From positions 248,001 through 312,000 of the forward strand of contig NZ_JAGFBU010000002.1 of NCBI RefSeq assembly GCF_017948675.1: a stretch of 64,000 bases of DNA, in the 5' to 3' direction. The notes below the pieces were generated by a model. That model saw only the letters and a program-made list of their open reading frames with translations, was not told the DNA's origin and ran no database searches. The position numbers and the translations under genes were made by a program. The DNA is from Flavobacterium flabelliforme. Its GTDB lineage: Bacteria; Bacteroidota; Bacteroidia; Flavobacteriales; Flavobacteriaceae. This document shows positions 1 to 7,502 of the stretch, in pieces; position 1 is the stretch's first letter; each line of letters begins with the position of its first letter.

Positions 1-419
1 ATCCAAGAAAATTTATTGATCAACATTACGCCAAAAAATATCATTAAACCTCTAAATATGATTGCACCTAATATTCCCCAAAACAAAACACGATGTTGGT
101 ATTTTTGGGGTATTTTGAAAGCTGCAAATATTATCGCAATGACAAATATGTTGTCAATGCTTAAAGATAATTCAATCAAATATCCTGTTATGAATTTTAT
201 AGAGGCGGTTGCGGGTTTTAATCCATCAGGATTGGCGATTAAATCACTTCCGTATAACCAATATATTACACCAGAGAACATAAAGGACAAAGCTACCCAA
301 ATAGCAGTCCACTTTCCAGCTTCTTTTGTGCTGATAACATGTGGTGTTTTATTAAAAACTCCTAAATCAAGTGCTAAAAAAATTAAAACAGCGATTAAAA
401 AACAAATCCAGACAATCAT
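1..419 (-). CDS. TerC-family integral membrane protein (5' part, runs off the window)
   Basis: Reading the complement from an ATG at 419 gives an uninterrupted hydrophobic protein of about 139 residues that continues past position 1. It starts MIVWICFLIAVLIFLALDLG and has the TerC-family segments LDLGVFNK, ELSLSIDNIFVIA and QHRVLFWGILGAIIFRG. The acidic residues inside these membrane segments (LDLG and SLSIDN) are the hallmark of TerC/Alx proteins, which are linked to tellurium resistance and manganese export. A plus-strand open frame at 16-573 overlaps it but has no protein character. The specific substrate cannot be told from the sequence. Confidence 0.9.
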   Translation of the reverse strand, partial: MIVWICFLIAVLIFLALDLGVFNKTPHVISTKEAGKWTAIWVALSFMFSGVIYWLYGSDLIANPDGLKPATASIKFITGYLIELSLSIDNIFVIAIIFAAFKIPQKYQHRVLFWGILGAIIFRGLMIFFGVMLINKFSW

Positions 420-637
420 AATTTACAGGTATTTAAATATCTTGTGTAAAGATACTTTTTGCTTTTTTAATTCTGATACATATTTTAGGAAAGTTGAGCC
501 TGAATATTTTTGCTGTATTTTAGATAATTGTGCAAAAAAAATAGCTTCAACTTTATATAAAGAGACAAAATAGAGAAGTTTTTTTTATGAATTTAATAAA
601 AATTCAATTTCAACCCTAAAAAAAAGGAGGTATGGAG

Positions 638-666
638 TTATAAAAGTGATAAATAAATTATATTTG
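638..666 (+). promoter_or_regulatory. Predicted promoter of the glutamine synthetase gene
   Basis: TATATTTG at 659-666 matches the Bacteroidota -7 consensus TAnnTTTG exactly. A weak -33 (TTA instead of TTG) lies 18 bases upstream at 638-640. The start codon is 39 bases downstream of the -7 box. No transcript data are available. Confidence 0.5.
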
Positions 667-705
667 CATCAAATAACAGGGGTATAACAAAATAAAATCA
701 ATTTT

Positions 706-2895
706 ATGTCAACATTACGTTTCCAAGCTTTGAGAGAAGCATCTACGAGAAAACCAGTTAAATTTGAAGAATCAGATAGAAAATCAACTCTATTTGGATC
801 TAATGTTTTTAATGACAAAGCAATGAAGCAATACTTAACTTCGGATGCTTTTAAAGGAGTTCAAGGTGCTGTTCAGCATGGAACTAAAATTGATAGAAAA
901 TTAGCCGATTATATTGCCATGGGTATGAAAGAATGGGCACTTTCTAAAGGAGTAACTCATTATACACACTGGTTTCAACCCTTAACAGGTATAACTGCTG
1001 AAAAGCATGATGCTTTTTTTGAAACTTTTCCTGACGGAAGTGATCCTGTTGAAAAATTTGGCGGAGCACAATTAGTGCAACAAGAACCCGATGCCTCTAG
1101 TTTTCCAAATGGTGGAATTAGAAATACGTTTGAAGCCAGAGGATATACCGCATGGGATCCTACTTCACCTGCATTTATTTTTGGAACGACATTGTGTATA
1201 CCAACTGTTTTTATTTCTTATACTGGAGAAGCTTTAGATTTTAAAACGCCACTTTTAAGAGCATTAACCGTTATGGATGAAGCAGCTACAGAAGTGTGCA
1301 AATATTTTGATAAAAATGTAAAAAAAGTTACTGCAACTTTAGGATGGGAGCAAGAATACTTCTTGATTGATAGTGCTTTAGCTAATTCTCGTCCAGATCT
1401 TATGATGACTGGTAGAACTTTATTGGGTCATACTTCTGCAAAAGGACAACAATTAGACGATCATTATTTTGGTTCTATTCCAACGCGTGCTCTTGTATAC
1501 ATGAGAGATTTGGAGCAAGAATGTATGTTATTAGGAATTCCTGTAAAAACACGTCATAATGAGGTGGCACCAAATCAATTTGAGTTAGCTCCAATTTTTG
1601 AAGAGACCAATCTTGCAGTTGACCACAATTGCTTATTGATGGATGTGATGCAAAAAGTGGCAGAACGTCACTTTTTTAAAGTATTGTTTCATGAAAAACC
1701 TTTTAAAGGCGTAAATGGTTCTGGTAAACATAATAATTGGTCATTAGCTACTGATACAGGTATAAACTTGTTGAGTCCAAGTAAAACTCCAATGAGTAAT
1801 TTACAATTTTTAACTTTTTTCATTAATACCATTAAAGCAGTTCATGATAATGAATCTTTGCTAAGAGCAGCTATTGCATCGGCAAGTAATGATCATAGAT
1901 TAGGAGCGAATGAAGCACCACCAGCAATTATTTCTGTTTTTATTGGTGGACAATTAACGAAAGTTTTAGAAGAATTAGAAGGTGTAACTGCTGGAAAATT
2001 ATCTCCAGAAGAAAAAACAGACTTAAAATTGAACGTTGTAGGGAAAATTCCAGATGTTCTATTAGATAATACAGATAGAAATAGAACATCACCATTTGCT
2101 TTTACAGGAAATAAATTTGAGTTTAGAGCAGTAGGTTCTACCGCAAATTGTTCTAATTCAATGACCACTTTAAACGCAATTGTTGCAAAACAGTTAAGAG
2201 ATTTTAAAAAAGAAGTGGATGCTTTGATTGAATCAAAAGACATGAAGAAAGATGATGCAATCTTCAATGTATTGAGAGAATACATCAAACACTCTAAGAA
2301 AATCTTATTTGAAGGCGATGGATATAGCGAAGAATGGGAGATTGAAGCAGGTAAGAGAGGATTAAGTAATTTTAAAACTACTCCTGAAGCCTTAAAAGCT
2401 AGAATATCTAAGCAATCATTAGATTTGTTTTCAGAGTTAAATATAATGAACCATGTAGAGGTAGAAGCGCGATACGAAATTGAATTGGAGGAATACACTA
2501 AGAAAATTCAAATTGAAGGTAGAGTTTTGGGAGATATTTCAAAAAATCATGTTATACCAACTGCTATCCGTTACCAAAATACGTTAATTACAAATGTAAA
2601 AGGATTAAAAGATATTTTTGGAGATGATTTTGAAACTATTGCTAAAGAACAAATTGTTTTAATCAAGCAGATTTCACGTCATATTGAAGGAATCAATTCG
2701 AAGGTTGCCGAAATGACAAATGAGAGAAAAAAAGCAAATACGTTGACAAATGCGCAAGAAATGGCAGAAGCGTATTGTAATAAAGTAAAACCTTATTTTG
2801 AAGTTATTAGAAGTCACTGTGACAAATTAGAATTATTGGTTGATAATGAAATTTGGACATTAACTAAATACAGAGAATTATTATTTACAAAATAA
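706..2895 (+). CDS. glnN: Type III glutamine synthetase (GSIII)
   Basis: This 729-residue protein makes glutamine from glutamate, ammonia and ATP, the main ammonia-assimilation step, in the cytoplasm. The length and sequence fit the GSIII class common in Bacteroidota, which is much longer than the roughly 450-residue GSI. Recognisable stretches are GWEQEYFLID (catalytic glutamates), KTRHNEVAPNQFELAP, the GVNGSGKHNNWS ATP/glutamate-site segment and NRTSPFAFTGNKFEFRAVGS. The C-terminal third is helical and charged, as in GSIII. It stands alone, with its own predicted promoter and a terminator right after the stop codon. Confidence 0.96.
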   Translation: MSTLRFQALREASTRKPVKFEESDRKSTLFGSNVFNDKAMKQYLTSDAFKGVQGAVQHGTKIDRKLADYIAMGMKEWALSKGVTHYTHWFQPLTGITAEKHDAFFETFPDGSDPVEKFGGAQLVQQEPDASSFPNGGIRNTFEARGYTAWDPTSPAFIFGTTLCIPTVFISYTGEALDFKTPLLRALTVMDEAATEVCKYFDKNVKKVTATLGWEQEYFLIDSALANSRPDLMMTGRTLLGHTSAKGQQLDDHYFGSIPTRALVYMRDLEQECMLLGIPVKTRHNEVAPNQFELAPIFEETNLAVDHNCLLMDVMQKVAERHFFKVLFHEKPFKGVNGSGKHNNWSLATDTGINLLSPSKTPMSNLQFLTFFINTIKAVHDNESLLRAAIASASNDHRLGANEAPPAIISVFIGGQLTKVLEELEGVTAGKLSPEEKTDLKLNVVGKIPDVLLDNTDRNRTSPFAFTGNKFEFRAVGSTANCSNSMTTLNAIVAKQLRDFKKEVDALIESKDMKKDDAIFNVLREYIKHSKKILFEGDGYSEEWEIEAGKRGLSNFKTTPEALKARISKQSLDLFSELNIMNHVEVEARYEIELEEYTKKIQIEGRVLGDISKNHVIPTAIRYQNTLITNVKGLKDIFGDDFETIAKEQIVLIKQISRHIEGINSKVAEMTNERKKANTLTNAQEMAEAYCNKVKPYFEVIRSHCDKLELLVDNEIWTLTKYRELLFTK

Positions 2896-2912
2896 TAATT
2901 TCCTATAATAGT

Positions 2913-2944
2913 AAAAAGCCTTTCCGTTTGGAGAGGCTTTTTTT
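2913..2944 (+). terminator. Rho-independent terminator after glutamine synthetase
   Basis: The arms AAAAGCCTTTCC (2914-2925) and GGAGAGGCTTTT (2930-2941) form a 12-base stem with one mismatch and a GTTT loop, followed by a T run. It lies 18 bases after the stop codon. Confidence 0.85.
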
Positions 2945-3253
2945 ATGGATAAATAGCATTAAATTCTTTATCATTTACATAAAAATAGGGCTTATCATCA
3001 CAAATTGTTTTCGCTCAAAATCCTAATGTATAAATCAATGATTATAAATGTTTTTAAAAAAAAATATCTATATTTATTTAAAAAAAAGTAAGTAATATTT
3101 TATTAAATCAAGGAGAATACTCCTTTTTATTTGAATAAAAATCGTATCGTAAATTTTTTCTGATATCCTATTTTACAAATGAGGTAGTTCATCGTTATAG
3201 AATTGTAGTTTATCGAGTATTAAGTTAAATGTTTTAAATACAGCTACTTATGT

Positions 3254-3285
3254 TTGTTTTTTTGTTTTCTACTTTGCTATCTTTG
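3254..3285 (+). promoter_or_regulatory. Predicted promoter of the curli operon
   Basis: TTG at 3254-3256, a 21-base spacer and TATCTTTG at 3278-3285 together match the Bacteroidota promoter pattern TTG-N17-23-TAnnTTTG. The predicted leader to the first curlin start is about 130 bases. The rest of the 2945-3422 gap is AT-rich and holds no gene. It does contain a 6+4+6 inverted repeat, AAGGAG-AATA-CTCCTT at 3110-3125, of unknown role. Confidence 0.6.
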
Positions 3286-3422
3286 AAATGTAATAATCAA
3301 ACAAGAAGCAATTATTTATAAAAATAATCTTGTTATTTATTATGAATAAAGAGATTTCCCCCAATCCCTTTTTTATTACCTACATGATAATTTGTATTAA
3401 CAACCAATTAAATATATTTATT

Positions 3423-4307
3423 ATGAAAAAAGTAATTTTAAGCATCTCCGCGATGCTATTTGTAGGAGCTGTATCTTATGCACAACCGGGTCCATCAGCT
3501 GGAGCGAATTCAAGTTTAGTAGGCCAACTTGGAACTTCACAAAATGCGTTAGTTCATCAAATTGGAACGGCTCAAAGTTCTAAAATTAAACAAACGGTAA
3601 ATAACAATGATGCATTTGTGTATCAAGGTGTAAATCCTGGTCAGATTATGGGAAGTGGTGTTAATATTTCATCAAAAAACATGGCAGACATCGATCAAAA
3701 AGGAAATGATAACCGTGCTTTTATTTCTCAAAATAACTGGGATAACAAAGCGACACAAAAACAAGTAGGAGATAGAAATGATGCTACAATCTGGCAAGAT
3801 GAAACTGGTTTTTCATATCCAGCTTTAAAAGGACATGATACCGCTACTCAAACTCAAACTGGTAAAGACAATAAAGCTACTATAGATCAAGGAACTTCAG
3901 GAAATAATCCTCTTCCTGTTGTAGGTACTTTTCCTATGATGAATCCTTTAAGTTCTGCAGTGCCAGTTAATCCTCATGGTGATAACGTAGCTGTACAAAC
4001 TCAAACGGGTAATTTTAATTTAGCTTACACTAGTCAAGGTGGTTTGCGTAATGATTCAAAAATTAGTCAAAATAGTACTTCACAAGCGGCTTCTGCTTCT
4101 GCAAGAAATGAAGCAAATCATTATCAATATGGTAATGACAATATAGCTGAAACTACTCAACTTGGTTTTAAAAACCGTGATAACATTTTGCAAGAAGGAA
4201 ATTGGAACAAATCTTATACAAATCAAAACGGATTTAGCTCTGGTAACATGAATGCAGTGTCACAACAAGGTAGTTATAATGTGTCTAACGTAACACAAAG
4301 TAACTAG
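3423..4307 (+). CDS. Curlin-repeat amyloid subunit (CsgA-like)
   Basis: This is a secreted protein of 294 residues with a signal peptide (MKKVILSISAMLFVGAVSYAQ). I chose the ATG at 3423 because it begins the signal peptide; an upstream frame extension to 3330 adds an implausible leader. The mature part is built from degenerate curlin repeats of the pattern QxGxxNxAxxxQ, for example QTGKDNKATIDQG, QTGNFNLAYTSQG and QYGNDNIAETTQLG, about eight in all. Curlin repeats stack as a beta-solenoid and polymerise into extracellular amyloid fibres that support adhesion and biofilm. It is first in an operon with CsgE, CsgF and CsgG-type genes, which supports the role of major subunit. It is longer and less regular than enterobacterial CsgA. 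Confidence 0.9.
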   Translation: MKKVILSISAMLFVGAVSYAQPGPSAGANSSLVGQLGTSQNALVHQIGTAQSSKIKQTVNNNDAFVYQGVNPGQIMGSGVNISSKNMADIDQKGNDNRAFISQNNWDNKATQKQVGDRNDATIWQDETGFSYPALKGHDTATQTQTGKDNKATIDQGTSGNNPLPVVGTFPMMNPLSSAVPVNPHGDNVAVQTQTGNFNLAYTSQGGLRNDSKISQNSTSQAASASARNEANHYQYGNDNIAETTQLGFKNRDNILQEGNWNKSYTNQNGFSSGNMNAVSQQGSYNVSNVTQSN

Positions 4308-4324
4308 TTAAACTTCATAAAGAT

Positions 4325-4349
4325 AGGGACAGCTAATTAAGTTGTCCCT
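4325..4349 (+). promoter_or_regulatory. Stem-loop between the two curlin genes
   Basis: AGGGACA (4325-4331) and TGTCCCT (4343-4349) form a perfect 7-base stem with an 11-base loop in the 65-base gap between the curlin genes. The tail after it is mixed A and T and not a clean T run, so it may be a partial terminator or a 3' stabiliser that raises the first gene's message over the rest of the operon. Confidence 0.55.
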
Positions 4350-4372
4350 TCTTTATATAAAAATAGGAACTA

Positions 4373-4915
4373 ATGAAAACGCTATCTATAAATATCATTA
4401 TTTTTCTTTTCTTTTCTTTTCAATTTTGCTTCGCGCAAGAAAAAGAAAGTATTACTGCTCCATATAATGAAAAACCAATTGCATTGATAGATACAAAAGA
4501 AGGAATTGTTTCTATGAATTCTAATTTTTATAGTACTAAATCGCATACCAATTTAATTCATCAACAAATTATTAATACCGTTCAAGTACAACAAATAGGT
4601 GATAATAATAAAATAAATTCTAAATTTTCAGCAACTAAAATTGAAGCATCACTAACGCAACAAGGCAACAATAATCAATTGTTTATTGACAAAAATGCAA
4701 ATTCAATTTATCAAAAAGTAATTCAACAAGGAAATAATAATAGAGTACAGGACTATGTTCCTTATTCTAATTATGATATAACCACTGAATTGTTTCAAAA
4801 AGGAAATGATCAAAATATTATAAATTTTGGATCTAATTCAATTTCAAAGAATATGACCATAATCCAGTCTGGAAATGGTGCTGCTGTCACAGTAATAAAC
4901 CATACTAAATTATGA
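4373..4915 (+). CDS. Curlin-repeat minor subunit (CsgB-like nucleator candidate)
   Basis: This is a 180-residue exported protein with the signal peptide MKTLSINIIIFLFFSFQFCFAQ. The mature part carries shorter curlin repeats, including QQIGDNNKINSKF, TQQGNNNQLFID and QQGNNNRVQDYV. It is smaller than the protein before it and sits between that gene and csgE. By analogy with csgBA it is the best candidate for the minor, nucleating subunit; this is inference from order and size. Its TGA stop overlaps the ATG of the next gene (ATGA at 4912-4915), so translation is probably coupled. Confidence 0.85.
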   Translation: MKTLSINIIIFLFFSFQFCFAQEKESITAPYNEKPIALIDTKEGIVSMNSNFYSTKSHTNLIHQQIINTVQVQQIGDNNKINSKFSATKIEASLTQQGNNNQLFIDKNANSIYQKVIQQGNNNRVQDYVPYSNYDITTELFQKGNDQNIINFGSNSISKNMTIIQSGNGAAVTVINHTKL

Positions 4916-5645
4916 AAATTTTGAGATGTTACTTTTCATTGTTTGTATTGCTTTTTAGCGAAACAATCTCCTATTCTCAAACAACAAATACCGTTGTAAA
5001 GGCTAAAATAGATATTGAAAATTTAGATGGGATTATTAAAGTAACTGGAACTGCAGAAAATCTATCAGACATCGTTCAAAGTTATTCTTATAAGTTGTCG
5101 GTTATTAAAAATAATAATTTAAACGATAATCATTCTGATAACATTCAAGAAGGATTTTTTTCTTTAAATCCAAGTGAGAATAAAAATTTATCTAATACAC
5201 AAGTTAATTTATCTAATGGTGATGAGGTTATAGTTTTATTGCTTTTTTATAATGAAAACAAGCAATTAATTGGAAAAGATAGAGTAGTTCTTGGTGACCA
5301 AAAAAAAAAGAGGAAGTTATTGTAATTCCTTCAGATGGATTTGAGTTAATAGGCATTATTTCAGATGATACCAAAACTAAAGTTGGGAAAGATTTTTATG
5401 ATGTATATTATTATTTATATAATCAATACAAAGTCAATTCAAAAAAAGTTATTACGCTAAATGAGGAATTTAGCTTTGCCAGAAATACCAAAATAGTCGT
5501 CAGCATAGATAACGAAGTTATTTATGAGTTTTTGGCTAGGCCTGATGAGGAATATCTAAAAGAGATGGCCGAAGAATCTATTTATGCCACCTATTTATAT
5601 TTAAAAAATTTAGAAAAGCAAAGTAAATATTTTACTCAGTATTAA
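4912..5645 (+). CDS. csgE: CsgE-type curli assembly protein, frame broken at an A10 run
   Basis: The first frame (4912-5325) encodes a signal peptide and a beta-sandwich-like domain of about 110 residues ending in DEVIVLLLFYNENKQLIGKD, then stops at 5323-5325. A second frame, without its own convincing start, continues from about 5310 to a stop at 5643-5645. It encodes the CsgE part: DGFELIGIISDDTKTKVGKD, FYDVYYYLYNQYKVNSKKVI, then SFARNTKIVVSIDNEV and ARPDEEYLKEMAEES. The two frames join exactly if the A10 run at 5300-5309 is read as A11, giving QKKKEEVIVIPSDGFEL. CsgE is the periplasmic gatekeeper of the CsgG secretion pore. The break could be a sequencing error, a real inactivating indel, or slippage by RNA polymerase or the ribosome on the A run. 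The intact downstream coding argues against an old pseudogene. Confidence 0.85.
5300..5309 (+). repeat. A10 homopolymer inside the CsgE gene
   Basis: Ten consecutive A bases follow GACC and precede GAGGAAG. One extra A restores a single open frame from 4912 to 5645. Runs of this length are prone to polymerase slippage and to sequencing error. Confidence 0.95.
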
Positions 5646-5661
5646 TTTTATCCTGTTAAAT

Positions 5662-6066
5662 ATGAAAACGTTATTCCTTATTATGACTTTTATTCTTGGT
5701 TTTCAATCAGTAGAAGCACAAGATTTAGTTTATAAACCTAAAAATCCTGCTTTTGGAGGTGATACTTTTAATTATCAGTGGTTAGCTAGTTCTGCTGAAT
5801 CTCAAAATAAATTTACAGATAAATCAGTTGCGCAAGTGCAACAAACAGAATTAGAAAGATTTACAGCAAGTTTAAATTCTTTATTGTTGAGCCAAATTTC
5901 GAGTTCTTTATTCAAACAGCAGTTTGGTAATGACGGGATAAAAATAGGCTCCTATACTTTTGGTAGTTTATCTGTTGAGGTTTATCCCTCTTCAGGAGGT
6001 TTAACCGTTGATATTTTAGATACTAAAACAGGAGCACAGACACAAGTAATCATTCCAAATCGATAA
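5662..6066 (+). CDS. csgF: Curli assembly protein CsgF
   Basis: This 134-residue exported protein has the signal peptide MKTLFLIMTFILGFQSVEAQ. The mature N terminus, DLVYKPKNPAFGG followed by FNYQWLASSAESQN, is the CsgF family signature that inserts into the CsgG pore. In characterised systems CsgF couples the pore to fibre nucleation at the cell surface. The C-terminal part (GSYTFGSLSVEVYPSSGGLT) fits the family. The gene lies 16 bases after the CsgE reading frame and one base before csgG. Confidence 0.93.
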   Translation: MKTLFLIMTFILGFQSVEAQDLVYKPKNPAFGGDTFNYQWLASSAESQNKFTDKSVAQVQQTELERFTASLNSLLLSQISSSLFKQQFGNDGIKIGSYTFGSLSVEVYPSSGGLTVDILDTKTGAQTQVIIPNR

Positions 6067-6067
6067 T

Positions 6068-7450
6068 ATGAGATTATATACCTACTTAATGTTGATGATT
6101 TTTTTTTTCATCTCTAGTTGCGGTGCTTATTATAATCAACCTACTGGAACAGAAAAAGCTATAATTGGAGAAATTACTCCAGCAACTACACTTTTGAAAG
6201 AGCTACCTAAAGCTAAAGAACAAATTGTAGTAGGGATTTATAAATTTAGAGATCAAACTGGTCAGTACAAAGCTTCTGAAAACGGAAGTAATTTTAGTAC
6301 AGCCGTTACACAAGGAGCCACATCTATATTAATTAAGGCTTTAGAGGATTCTAAATGGTTCATTCCTATTGAACGCGAAAATATCGGAAACTTACTTCAA
6401 GAACGAAATCTTATTCGTTCCACAAGACAAGAGTATGCAAAAGATGTAGATCCTAATGTGCCACAAATTACACCCTTATTGTATGCAGGAGTTTTACTCG
6501 AAGGAGGAATTATATCCTACGATTCTAATATTATTACTGGGGGTTTTGGTGCGCGTTATTTTGGTACTGGAGGCGCAGTAAAATACAGACAAGACCGAGT
6601 TACTATTTATCTTAGAATGGTTTCAACGGCTAATGGTAAAATTTTAAAATCGGTTTATATTTCTAAAACGATACTTTCTCAAGCTATCGATCAAAGTCTA
6701 TTTAAATATGTCAATTTTAAAAGATTGTTAGAAGTAGAAACGGGTTATACGACCAACGAACCTGTTCAAATGGCAGTAACAGAAGCTATAGAAAAAGCAG
6801 TTTCTACTTTGGTTTTAGAAGGGATTAAAGATGGAATTTGGGAAGCTGATCTTTCTGTGCCAGCCAAGGAATCTCTTTTGAAAAATTATAAGAATGAGAA
6901 TGAAGAAGCAAATGTTACAGCAATATATGGTCGTAATTTAAAACAAAGAAGATCAAAATTTGGAATTGAAATATCAGGTGGTACTACATTAATGGACGGA
7001 GATTATAGCAACCCTGAATTAAGACTCATGGGAAGAGGTGCTTTAAAGTATTTTTTAACTCCTTCTTTTAACTTAAGTGCATCTACTAATATTTTTGAAC
7101 TAGCCAATAAAAAATTATTAGATGTTGGTTATTTAACTTACGATTTAAATACAGAGTTTATCTTGTTACCAAAAGACAAATTAAGTCCCTATGTGTTTGC
7201 TGGAGGTGGATTTGGAATGAATAAAGCCTTCAAAAACTTACATGCTAAAGTTCAATATGGAATTGGTATCGAATATATGGCGACCGATAATTTAGGTATA
7301 AAATTGTATGGTGAGCAAAATCTAAATTTTAGTGATAATATCGATTATATAAAAAGAGGAGTGCGAGATGATTATTATTATCGTTTTGGTTTAGGAGTAA
7401 CTATTTATCTTTCTAATATAAGAAAATCTCGTGTTACGAAAGGTTTTTAA
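6068..7450 (+). CDS. csgG: Curli secretion pore CsgG with extra C-terminal beta-barrel-like domain
   Basis: This is a lipoprotein of 460 residues with the lipobox FISSCG. Residues to about 270 match CsgG, the nonameric outer-membrane pore for curlin export. They include GIYKFRDQTGQYK, the LLYAGVLLEGGIISYDSN segment and KYRQDRVTIYLRMVSTANGK. Classical CsgG has only about 275 residues. The remaining 180 or so (about 290-460) look like a small outer-membrane beta-barrel or OmpA-type domain: FGIEISGGTTLMDGDYSNPE, then PYVFAGGGFGMNK and a closing YYYRFGLGVTIYLSNI. The extra domain is seen in the sequence; a role in anchoring or gating is inference. Confidence 0.93.
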   Translation: MRLYTYLMLMIFFFISSCGAYYNQPTGTEKAIIGEITPATTLLKELPKAKEQIVVGIYKFRDQTGQYKASENGSNFSTAVTQGATSILIKALEDSKWFIPIERENIGNLLQERNLIRSTRQEYAKDVDPNVPQITPLLYAGVLLEGGIISYDSNIITGGFGARYFGTGGAVKYRQDRVTIYLRMVSTANGKILKSVYISKTILSQAIDQSLFKYVNFKRLLEVETGYTTNEPVQMAVTEAIEKAVSTLVLEGIKDGIWEADLSVPAKESLLKNYKNENEEANVTAIYGRNLKQRRSKFGIEISGGTTLMDGDYSNPELRLMGRGALKYFLTPSFNLSASTNIFELANKKLLDVGYLTYDLNTEFILLPKDKLSPYVFAGGGFGMNKAFKNLHAKVQYGIGIEYMATDNLGIKLYGEQNLNFSDNIDYIKRGVRDDYYYRFGLGVTIYLSNIRKSRVTKGF

Positions 7451-7502
7451 TGTTTTCAAAATCAATTAATTCTAGCTCATTAATAATTTTAATTCTATAC
7501 TG

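Noticed and set aside
16..573. A long plus-strand open frame at the window start
   Set aside because: It is antisense to a clear TerC-family gene on the minus strand, and its translation has no protein-like pattern.
1893..2498. A 201-residue minus-strand open frame inside glutamine synthetase
   Set aside because: It lies wholly within a certain gene and its serine-rich translation is a codon-shadow pattern.
3110..3125. AAGGAG-AATA-CTCCTT inverted repeat upstream of the curli operon as an operator
   Set aside because: It is a single short copy about 150 bases before the promoter with no second example, so no regulator can be argued.
3423..4307. Curlin repeats as a DNA tandem repeat array
   Set aside because: The repetition is at protein level and highly degenerate; the DNA copies are not regular enough to call a repeat array or CRISPR.
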